Source of the DNA: an uncultured Lachnospiraceae bacterium
Lineage (GTDB): Bacteria; Bacillota_A; Clostridia; Lachnospirales; Lachnospiraceae
Length of the DNA stretch: 8,065 nt
Assembly (NCBI GenBank): GCA_946613735.1
Contig: CAMOFS010000056.1
Location: 1-8,065, forward strand
Reading direction: 5' to 3'
Of this stretch, positions 1 through 6,624 are shown one piece after another (the stretch's first letter is position 1; the number at the start of each line of letters is the position of its first letter). Made by a program: the position numbers and the translations under genes. Under the pieces are notes generated by a model that worked only from the letters and a program-made list of their open reading frames with translations, made no database searches and had not been told where the DNA came from.

Positions 1-1
1 A

Positions 2-64
2 TATCCTATTACCATGATCTCCAACGGACCGGGCAGACACGATATCATCCATCGGAGTATATAA
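2..64 (+). CDS. C-terminal end of an unidentified upstream gene (partial)
   Basis: The reading frame starting at base 2 is open from the window edge and ends at TAA 62-64. It would give about 20 residues, including a PITMISNGPGRHD stretch that reads like real protein. The stop shares its last base with the ATG of the next gene (TAATG), an arrangement typical of translationally coupled genes, and this is the main support. I do not recognise the family from so short a tail. The frame starting at base 1 is also open and runs into the next ORF, so a longer version of that gene cannot be excluded from this window alone. Confidence 0.45.
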   Translation, partial: YPITMISNGPGRHDIIHRSI

Positions 65-273
65 TGAAAAAGATACGACAGATCCTGGCCATAGTGGGAG
101 TGGTGCTTTTGGTGGCATTGTACGGGATGACCGTAGTCTTCGCCCTTTTGGACGATCCCAAGACCTTTCACATGCTTGGGGCATCAATAGCAGCCACGGT
201 GCTTATCCCGGTGATCATATGGGTAATAGGTATTTTTGTCAGATTAGATAAAAAAGACAAGAAAAAGCAGTAA
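64..273 (+). CDS. Small two-helix membrane protein, function unknown
   Basis: A 69-residue protein with two hydrophobic segments (about residues 7-29 and 38-61), a short acidic loop between them (LDDPK, residues 29-33) and a very lysine-rich tail. The positive charges at both ends (MKKIRQ and DKKDKKKQ) predict a membrane hairpin with both termini in the cytoplasm. There is no cysteine, so it is not a lipoprotein. The start at ATG 64 is supported by a CGGAG ribosome binding site at 53-57 and by overlap with the stop of the preceding frame. A terminator follows at 307-338, so it probably belongs to the operon upstream and not to the kinase cluster. I do not recognise the family. Small membrane proteins of this type are common in Firmicutes and are often unannotated. 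Confidence 0.7.
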   Translation: MKKIRQILAIVGVVLLVALYGMTVVFALLDDPKTFHMLGASIAATVLIPVIIWVIGIFVRLDKKDKKKQ

Positions 274-306
274 GTTTCCATCAAAGATGGCAAAGATAAA
301 TAGGAT

Positions 307-338
307 AGCAGGTGTTTACGCACCTGCTGTTTTCTGTT
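307..338 (+). terminator. Rho-independent terminator of the upstream operon
   Basis: A perfect 8-bp stem (AGCAGGTG at 307-314, CACCTGCT at 321-328) with a six-base loop TTTACG is followed by a T-rich run, GTTTTCTGTT (329-338). It lies 33 bases after the stop of the small membrane protein. It should end transcription arriving from the left and separate that operon from the kinase genes. It overlaps the promoter called at 315-343. Confidence 0.8.
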
Positions 339-343
339 ATAAT
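315..343 (+). promoter_or_regulatory. Sigma-A-type extended -10 promoter for the kinase cluster
   Basis: A perfect TATAAT at 338-343 is preceded by TGT at 335-337, which makes a full extended -10 (TGnTATAAT). Exactly 17 bases upstream is TTTACG at 315-320, matching four of six positions of TTGACA. Transcription would begin near 350, giving a leader of about 35 bases before the first kinase gene. The -35 box is the loop of the terminator and the spacer is its 3' stem arm plus T-run. Confidence 0.7.
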
Positions 344-385
344 CTAATGGATTGTGTAGTTTTATAGAATCGGGCTTATTATAGG

Positions 386-2917
386 ATGGAAGAAAACAGG
401 CAGAAAATAGAAATATTCAGGATATCGCACATTTTGATCCTGGTCATATATACTTTTTTCTCAATTATCCTCATTGGCGAGAGCCTTCTTTTGGGATGGG
501 AGATCTGGGCTATTCCGCTTGTCATCGTTGGCATAGGTACCAGCTGGTGGCTGCATATCAGCCAGTCTATACAGGAAAAGACCAGACTGTGGTTTTATGC
601 GGTGCTTTGGATGACGGAGTTTTTCTATTATGGCATCCATATCACCAGTATGTTTGATATGTCGGTGATCATGGCCGGTATCATGATGATATTTGGCATG
701 ACCGGTATCCTTCGGATAGTCACCTTTGCGCAGCTTACGTATTATATCACGTATTTTTACAATCTTTTTGTGATGATTTCAGATCCTGATACTGTATGGG
801 ATACTGTTACTGTTACCAGGATCATTCTGCATATGGTTATCATACTCATCCTGGGATATTTTGTCCGGGTCATTGTACATGAATGGGAATCAGCATCCAT
901 GGTGGCGGACAACAAGATCTTAGAGCTCAAGCAGGCCACTCACAGGATGGACGACTTCCTTGTGAATGTATCACACGAGATCAGGACCCCTGTCAATGCG
1001 GTCATCGGCCTTACTACAGTTTTGATGGAGAAAAAGGACCGGGATAAGGATGATATAAAGGGGCTTTCCGCTGTCAATTCCGCCGGGCACCGTATAGCGG
1101 AGCAGATCGGCGACATCCTTGACTATACCGAGATAGATATGGATAAGCTGGTGGTCACCAACGAGACCTATATGATGGAATCGCTACTCAATGACCTGGT
1201 GACGGACCTTTCCAATACCTTTCCCACGGATCTGGAGCTTATCATCGATGTGGATGCCAAGCTTCCCAGGGCTCTCTCCGGAGATTCCGTCAAGATCAAA
1301 AAGGTCATGCGCCATCTTATCATCAATGGCCTTAAGTTTACTAAGGCAGGCGGAGTATATGTGCATATCTATCCACAAAAGAGGGCTTATGGTATCAACC
1401 TTTGCATAGAGGTCAAGGATACGGGCTCTGGCATGGACAAGGATGAGATCAGCCATGTATTTGAGAGCTTTTACCAGTCGGACAGCGGACGTTCCCGCAG
1501 CATCAGCGGTCTCGGACTGGGGACATCCATCGTATACGGTTTTGTCCGTGAGATGGGAGGCTTTTTGACCATTGATTCCCAGGTGGATATGGGAACCAGT
1601 GTCTCAGTCAGCATACCCCAGTACGTGGTGGATGAGAACAACTGCATGAGTGTCCAGAATGCCAACGACCTTTGCATAGCTTCCCTGCTTCGATACCGTG
1701 CATTTACCGATCCGCAGATCCGTGCATTTTACAATGATATGGTCTTAAACCTTGCGGGCGGACTCAACCTGGCCTTTTATCAGGCTGAGTCCACTGACAA
1801 CCTCAGGGATCTTTTGAAAAAATACAAGCTGACCCATCTTTTCATAGGATCAGAGGAGTACCGTGCCGAGCCTTCGTTTTATGAACGGGTGGCCAGGGAT
1901 ACCATCGTAGTAGTTATCGCCGATGGTGATTTCGAGCCCAGGGAGAATTCCAAGGTTGTGATAATCAGGAAGCCTTTCTACTGTTTCCCTGTAATCAATG
2001 TCTTGGATATGGATCTCAATCGTCCGGAACCCGAAAAAGATAGCAGACGTATGATAACCCCCTGGGTACATGCTCTTGTGGTGGATGACGAGCCCATGAA
2101 CCTTATTGTTGCTGAGGGCATCCTTAAAAAATACTGTATGGATGTTACGATTGCCAATTCGGGTATGGAAGCCATTTCCCTATGCAAGGTCCATCCCTAT
2201 GACATTGTTTTCATGGATCATATGATGCCTGAGATGGATGGTATAGAGGCCATGCGCAAGATCAAGGCTATCCGTCCCAATACTGTGGGTAAAAAGGAGA
2301 CGCTTTTCATCGCACTCACTGCCAATGTCATCAGCTCGGCCAGGGATATGTTTATTTCCGAGGGCTTTGACGGCTTTGTGGCAAAGCCTATAGAGATCAT
2401 AGAGTTAGAGAGAGTATTAAAACGTCTTTTGCCCGGGTCTGCCATCCAGTATGTGGATGAAAAGATCATGGACAGGAGTACAAGCAAGCCTCTCTATACT
2501 AAGTCTGATGATGTGCCTGTAAAGGAGACCGTAAAAGAGGAGAAAAAAGAGGATCCTGATGGCTTTGATCCCCTTAGGAAGGCAGGACTGAATGTGGATG
2601 AGGGCATATCCTATTCCCAGAATGATCCGGGCTTTTACGAGATGATACTCAGAGAATACGGTACCAAGGCTTCTGACAAGAAAAAAGAGCTCTGCGATTT
2701 TTACGAAGCTAAGGATTGGGATAATTACACCATTCGTATTCATGCTCTAAAGAGCACATCCAAGATGATAGGCGCCATGGATCTTTTCGAGACTGCTAAG
2801 GATCTGGAGGCCGCTTCCAAGGAAAAGGATGAAGAAAAGCTCAAAGGACACGAAGACTGCATGAAAAGGTATGATGAGGTTGCTTCAGCGATCCTTGAAT
2901 ATCTGAAGGATAAATAA
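386..2917 (+). CDS. Tripartite hybrid sensor histidine kinase (HK-pseudoREC-REC-HPt)
   Basis: An 843-residue membrane hybrid kinase of BarA-like layout. About six membrane helices occupy residues 14-165 with no large extracellular domain or recognisable PAS/HAMP. HisKA follows with the phospho-accepting His197 in SHEIRTP. The ATPase domain has Asn314 (N box), DTGSG at 345-349 and GLGLG at 375-379. Residues about 428-545 fold like a receiver by pattern (alternating strands, final KP at 529-530) but lack the acidic pair and have Gly488 where the acceptor Asp should be. A complete receiver follows (Asp567/568, acceptor Asp611, Thr645, Lys667). A charged linker (about 690-727) leads to a C-terminal HPt with His786 in HALKSTS. 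Expected flow: His197 to Asp611 to His786, then to an external receiver. The ATG has only a poor ribosome binding site, but later starts would cut into the first helix. Confidence 0.93.
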   Translation: MEENRQKIEIFRISHILILVIYTFFSIILIGESLLLGWEIWAIPLVIVGIGTSWWLHISQSIQEKTRLWFYAVLWMTEFFYYGIHITSMFDMSVIMAGIMMIFGMTGILRIVTFAQLTYYITYFYNLFVMISDPDTVWDTVTVTRIILHMVIILILGYFVRVIVHEWESASMVADNKILELKQATHRMDDFLVNVSHEIRTPVNAVIGLTTVLMEKKDRDKDDIKGLSAVNSAGHRIAEQIGDILDYTEIDMDKLVVTNETYMMESLLNDLVTDLSNTFPTDLELIIDVDAKLPRALSGDSVKIKKVMRHLIINGLKFTKAGGVYVHIYPQKRAYGINLCIEVKDTGSGMDKDEISHVFESFYQSDSGRSRSISGLGLGTSIVYGFVREMGGFLTIDSQVDMGTSVSVSIPQYVVDENNCMSVQNANDLCIASLLRYRAFTDPQIRAFYNDMVLNLAGGLNLAFYQAESTDNLRDLLKKYKLTHLFIGSEEYRAEPSFYERVARDTIVVVIADGDFEPRENSKVVIIRKPFYCFPVINVLDMDLNRPEPEKDSRRMITPWVHALVVDDEPMNLIVAEGILKKYCMDVTIANSGMEAISLCKVHPYDIVFMDHMMPEMDGIEAMRKIKAIRPNTVGKKETLFIALTANVISSARDMFISEGFDGFVAKPIEIIELERVLKRLLPGSAIQYVDEKIMDRSTSKPLYTKSDDVPVKETVKEEKKEDPDGFDPLRKAGLNVDEGISYSQNDPGFYEMILREYGTKASDKKKELCDFYEAKDWDNYTIRIHALKSTSKMIGAMDLFETAKDLEAASKEKDEEKLKGHEDCMKRYDEVASAILEYLKDK

Positions 2918-2921
2918 GAGG
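2917..2921 (+). promoter_or_regulatory. Ribosome binding site fixing a TTG start
   Basis: AGAGG, beginning in the last base of the preceding stop codon, lies 7 bases before TTG 2929. It supports TTG as the real start of the DegV-containing kinase, because no ATG sits at suitable spacing. The 11-base gap suggests translational coupling. Confidence 0.6.
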
Positions 2922-2928
2922 TTACGGT

Positions 2929-5607
2929 TTGGACAAGATTAGGAAACTGATCAAAAGAATATATAACGATGAAGAGCGCGATATACAGGAGAGACTGTTT
3001 TTTGTCATCTGTGTTATCGGTCTTATTGCCTATACCTTTACGGTAATTGCGTCGATCTTTATCGGTGAGTCCTTGTTCAACATCATGATCATGTCAGTTG
3101 GTCTGTTGATTTTTTTGGGGCTTGTCCTGCTTACCTTCAAGTTTAAAAGGGTTAAGCTGGGAGAGTTCTTAATATCGTTTTTGATGGTGTATGTCATGCT
3201 GCCGCTAATATTCTTTACCGGAGGCGGCATTTACGGTGGATCGCCGATGTGGTTCCTGTTTGCCCTGCTTTTTGTCAGTATGGCGATACAGGGCAGGATG
3301 AGGGTGTTCTTCCAGGGCTCTGTTGCTCTGGTAGCCCTGGTAAGCTATTTGGTCGCCTACAGGTATCCTGATCTGGTGACCTTCCACACCATAGACATGG
3401 CCTATATGGATTCCTTTACACAGATCATTATCATCGGCTTGATGATAGTTTTTATTACCAGCATTACGATTTCCATGTATAGGAATGAGAACATAAGGGC
3501 CAAGAACCAAAGGGAAGAGATCGATGCTCTTAACCGGGCACAGAACAAGTTCTTTTCCAGCATGAGCCATGAGATCAGGACTCCCATCAATACCATCATA
3601 GGTCTTAATGAGATGATCCTCAGAGAGGATGTTTCCGATGAGATAGCGGAGGATGCGGGCAATATCGAATCGGCTTCCAAGATGCTTTTGCAGCTGATCA
3701 ATGATATTTTGGATATGTCCAAGCTGGAGGCCGGAGAGATGAGGATCATCCCTTCCATGTATTCCACAGCTGACTTTATCTCTGAGCTGTCAGGGATGTT
3801 CTGGCTTCCTTCCAAGGAAAAGGGCCTGGAATTCATGATCAACGTGGATCCTACCATGCCGGTGAGTCTGGTGGGAGACGAGATCAGGATACAGCAGATA
3901 ATCATTAATATTTTAAATAACGCCATCAAGTATACCAAGGACGGTTCCGTCACATTGTCGGTACAGTGTGAGCGTACCGGAGGAAGCCATGCCAATATTA
4001 CCTTCTCGGTATCCGATACAGGCATAGGCATTAAAAAAGAAAGTCTGCCACATCTGTTTTCGGCTTTTTCCAGAGCGGACGAAGAAGAGAACAGATATGT
4101 TGAGGGTACAGGGTTAGGGCTTTCCATCGTCAAACAGCTTGTAGACCTTATGGGCGGCGAGGTTACGGTCAACAGTATCTATACCCAGGGTTCGACCTTT
4201 ATCATATCCATTCCGCAGGAGATCGCTGATGATGCTGAGATAGGCGAGGTTGACTTTATGAACCGTCATATGGCCAACCGCAGGGAGGATTATTACCAGA
4301 CCTTCGAAGCGCCTGAAGCCAAGGTTTTGGTGGTGGATGACAATCACGCCAATATCATGGTGATCAAAAAACTCTTGCGTGATACCAAGGTAATCATTGA
4401 TTCGGCAGAGAGCGGTGCAGAAGCACTGTCCATGACCCTTGAGAATTCCTATGATGTTATCTTCATGGATCATCTGATGCCTGAGATGGATGGCGTGGAG
4501 TGCTTCCACAAGATCCGCGAGCAGATCGGTGGCATGAGTAAAAACGCCAAGGTGGTGGCGCTTACAGCCAATGCCGGCAGTGACAAGGAGGCATTTTACC
4601 TGAAGGAAGGCTTTGACGCATATCTGCTAAAGCCTATCAGTGGGATGGAGGTTGAGCGCATGCTCTTGTCCATGCTGCCCGAGAATCTGGTACGCCTTAT
4701 CAATGCTGATGCAGAGCTTTTGGTAGAGCATGGTGAACATACCTATGTGAGAAATAAAAAACGTCCCCTGGTGGTTACCTCTGAGAGTGTGTGTGACCTG
4801 CCACGGGAGATCATTAATGAGTTAAGTATCCCCGTTATCGCCTATGGTATCCATACGGAGGAGGGCTATTTTATTGACGGCCAGGAGACAGACTCCAAGG
4901 GTGTAATAAGCTACATGGAGCAAAGAGGCAAGGTGGCACGTTCCGAATCCCCCAAAGCCAAGGATTACGAGGCGTTTTTTGCAGAGCAGCTTGGCCATGC
5001 CAACAATGTTTTGCATATAACCATGACCGCGGGGCTCAATCAGTCATCCTTTACTGAGGCTACTGAGGCCGCCAAGTCATTTGAGAATGTTACGGTGATC
5101 GATTCCAGGAACTTCTCATGCGGGATGGGCATCGTTACCTTGGAGGCAGTCCGGCTGGCCAATGAAGGGGTGCCGGTGGATGGAGTGGTATCCCGTCTGA
5201 ATGATTTCCTGGGTAGGGTACAGACAAGCTTTATGGTGGACAGTCTGGTTTATCTGACCAGGGCCGGCAGGCTCAACAGGATGCTGACATCCTTTACAGA
5301 TGCCTTTATGGTACATCCGGCACTGTCACTTACAAACGGTAATATCAAGGTTAAGAGGCTATATTTCGGGGCACGCAGGCGGGCCTGGAGGCGGTATATA
5401 GTCACGGCTTTATATTCAGCCAGGGACCTGGATCGCAGAAGGCTTTTTGTAGCTTATGCAGGGCTTAACGAGGACGATCTGGAATTTATCAGGACGGAGA
5501 TAGAAAAGCGAGAGACCTTTGAGGAAATCATATTCCAGGAGGTCTGTGCATCGATAGCAACCAACTGTGGACCCGGAGCCTTTGGGCTCATGTTCCAGAA
5601 TTATTAA
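2929..5607 (+). CDS. Hybrid histidine kinase with C-terminal DegV/FakB-type domain
   Basis: An 892-residue fusion. Six predicted membrane helices (about residues 22-183), carrying a TGGGIYGGSP loop after the third, lead through a helical linker to HisKA (His214 in SHEIRTP). The ATPase domain follows (N331 in NNAIKYT, DTGIG at 363-367, GTGLGLS at 393-399). A complete receiver has Asp470/471, acceptor Asp514, Thr546 and Lys568-Pro. From about residue 611 to the end lies a full-length DegV domain of about 280 residues: SVCDLP (620-625), TVIDS (722-726), LVYLTRAGRL (783-792, the usual yL.kGGRi), NGNIK (803-807) and a C-terminal CGPGAFGL (880-887). DegV proteins such as FakB bind a fatty acid and present it to the kinase FakA; none is encoded here. 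There is no HPt, so transfer from Asp514 may use the HPt of a neighbour. Whether DegV is sensor, output or regulator is unknown. It lies 11 bases from the previous gene. Confidence 0.93.
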   Translation: MDKIRKLIKRIYNDEERDIQERLFFVICVIGLIAYTFTVIASIFIGESLFNIMIMSVGLLIFLGLVLLTFKFKRVKLGEFLISFLMVYVMLPLIFFTGGGIYGGSPMWFLFALLFVSMAIQGRMRVFFQGSVALVALVSYLVAYRYPDLVTFHTIDMAYMDSFTQIIIIGLMIVFITSITISMYRNENIRAKNQREEIDALNRAQNKFFSSMSHEIRTPINTIIGLNEMILREDVSDEIAEDAGNIESASKMLLQLINDILDMSKLEAGEMRIIPSMYSTADFISELSGMFWLPSKEKGLEFMINVDPTMPVSLVGDEIRIQQIIINILNNAIKYTKDGSVTLSVQCERTGGSHANITFSVSDTGIGIKKESLPHLFSAFSRADEEENRYVEGTGLGLSIVKQLVDLMGGEVTVNSIYTQGSTFIISIPQEIADDAEIGEVDFMNRHMANRREDYYQTFEAPEAKVLVVDDNHANIMVIKKLLRDTKVIIDSAESGAEALSMTLENSYDVIFMDHLMPEMDGVECFHKIREQIGGMSKNAKVVALTANAGSDKEAFYLKEGFDAYLLKPISGMEVERMLLSMLPENLVRLINADAELLVEHGEHTYVRNKKRPLVVTSESVCDLPREIINELSIPVIAYGIHTEEGYFIDGQETDSKGVISYMEQRGKVARSESPKAKDYEAFFAEQLGHANNVLHITMTAGLNQSSFTEATEAAKSFENVTVIDSRNFSCGMGIVTLEAVRLANEGVPVDGVVSRLNDFLGRVQTSFMVDSLVYLTRAGRLNRMLTSFTDAFMVHPALSLTNGNIKVKRLYFGARRRAWRRYIVTALYSARDLDRRRLFVAYAGLNEDDLEFIRTEIEKRETFEEIIFQEVCASIATNCGPGAFGLMFQNY

Positions 5608-5623
5608 CCATAACAGTTTTTTT

Positions 5624-5629
5624 GGAGGA
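5624..5629 (+). promoter_or_regulatory. Strong ribosome binding site of the REC-HPt gene
   Basis: GGAGGA lies five bases before ATG 5635, in the 27-base gap after the DegV kinase. It is the strongest Shine-Dalgarno match among the first three relay genes, so this small phosphotransfer protein may be made in excess over the two membrane kinases. Confidence 0.75.
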
Positions 5630-5634
5630 AAGAT

Positions 5635-6624
5635 ATGTACAATATCCTTGTGGTTGACGACACTGAGATCAATCTTATGATGACAGAAAGACTTCTGGAG
5701 GGCATGCCCGTTTCTTTAGATACCGCCACCGGCGGAGAAGGTGCCCTTGTTTATCTCAAGCAAAAGGCTTATGATCTGTGCCTTTTTGATTATCAGATGC
5801 CGGGTATGAGTGGTATTGAGCTTTTGAATTCCATGCGGGAGCTGGACGGAGTGAATTCCGAGTGCAAGGTCGTTGCCATGACCGGTACCGAGGATGACAA
5901 CGCCGCTGACTTCTTCCTTGGACTTGGTTTTGACGAATTTGTCAGAAAGCCTTTGAAAAAGGAGGATCTTTTCCTCATCCTCTATGAGATGCTGGATGAT
6001 CCCGTCTTTGATGAGGGAGGGATAGAGATTTCAGCCGAGGAGCTTGAAAAGGTTCCCGAGAAGCTCAGGGATATAGATGACATTGACTTTGTCACCGGTG
6101 TTAAAAATGCCGGTTCCGCAGAGGACTTTGTTTCCGCTATCAAGATCTTTTGCAAGGCGATAGATCAGACCTCGGATGAGATTGAGAATGCCTTTAACAG
6201 CGGAGATATGAAGACCTATACCATTAAGGTTCACGGCTTAAAGAGTACCGCCAGGATGATCGGTGCCTTTGATGTGTCTGATATGGCTGCATCCCTTGAG
6301 GAGGAATCCAAGTCCATCGACAGCCATAATCTTTCCGAGGATACGGCAAAGCTTTTGACTGTTTATCGCGGACTTCACCAAAAGATCAAGTCAGCCATGG
6401 AAAGCGGTCCTAAGGATGAGGCGCAAAAAAAGCGTATAGACGACGCCTATGCCACTCTAAAGGACTATGCCGACACCGAGGACTGTGACCTTATTGAGCT
6501 GATTCTGGGCGCCATGGAGCATTATGATATGCCTCCTGAGGATGCAGACCGTTTTGCCAGGATCAGGAAATATCTTCTGACATTTGACTTTGATGCGATC
6601 AAAAAGACACTAAAGGAGGTTTGA
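5635..6624 (+). CDS. Response regulator with HPt domain (REC-HPt-helical tail)
   Basis: A 329-residue soluble protein. An N-terminal receiver (about 1-122) has Asp8/Asp9, acceptor Asp52 in FDYQMPGMSG, Thr83 and Lys105-Pro. An HPt domain spans about 155-250 with His200 in HGLKSTARMIGA. This closely resembles the HPt of the first kinase (HALKSTSKMIGA), which suggests shared ancestry and shared partners. Residues about 255-329 form a charged, probably helical extension ending in LLTFDFDAIKKTLKEV. I associate similar tails with Lachnospiraceae multi-domain regulators but cannot name a family. REC plus HPt in one soluble chain suits a mobile intermediate that takes phosphate from one kinase (Asp52) and passes it from His200 to another receiver. 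There is no DNA-binding or enzymatic output. Its stop overlaps the next start (TGATG). Confidence 0.9.
   Translation: MYNILVVDDTEINLMMTERLLEGMPVSLDTATGGEGALVYLKQKAYDLCLFDYQMPGMSGIELLNSMRELDGVNSECKVVAMTGTEDDNAADFFLGLGFDEFVRKPLKKEDLFLILYEMLDDPVFDEGGIEISAEELEKVPEKLRDIDDIDFVTGVKNAGSAEDFVSAIKIFCKAIDQTSDEIENAFNSGDMKTYTIKVHGLKSTARMIGAFDVSDMAASLEEESKSIDSHNLSEDTAKLLTVYRGLHQKIKSAMESGPKDEAQKKRIDDAYATLKDYADTEDCDLIELILGAMEHYDMPPEDADRFARIRKYLLTFDFDAIKKTLKEV
6612..6620 (+). promoter_or_regulatory. Consensus ribosome binding site deciding the next start
   Basis: AAAGGAGGT lies within the last codons of the REC-HPt gene. Its core GGAGG (6615-6619) is four bases from ATG 6624 but only one base from the in-frame TTG 6621. 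ATG 6624 is therefore the likelier start, and it overlaps the upstream stop by one base. Confidence 0.8.

Noticed and set aside
363..370. Second promoter using TATAGAAT near the first kinase
   Set aside because: No acceptable -35 box at 16-18 bases upstream, and the 338-343 TATAAT is far better.
2417..2743. Antisense open frame of 108 codons opposite the HPt linker of the first kinase
   Set aside because: It is fully inside a convincing gene on the other strand, with no motif of its own.
3402..4172. Antisense open frame of 256 codons opposite the DegV kinase
   Set aside because: It lies wholly opposite the conserved HisKA/ATPase coding region. Its product has no recognisable domain and no supporting ribosome binding site was seen, so it is a codon-bias shadow.
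4600..4780. Possible assembly or frameshift join between the receiver and the DegV domain
   Set aside because: The frame is continuous, base composition does not shift, and the receiver ends normally at LLSMLPENL before a short linker. A true fusion is the simpler reading.
5576..5623. Possible terminator at the end of the DegV kinase: a GAGCC/GGCTC stem followed by a seven-T run
   Set aside because: The stem is only five base pairs and the T-run starts 27 bases after it, so they cannot form an intrinsic terminator. The next gene has a strong ribosome binding site and looks co-transcribed.
6621..6623. TTG as start of the double-receiver gene
   Set aside because: It is only one base from the Shine-Dalgarno core. 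The adjacent ATG 6624 has normal spacing.
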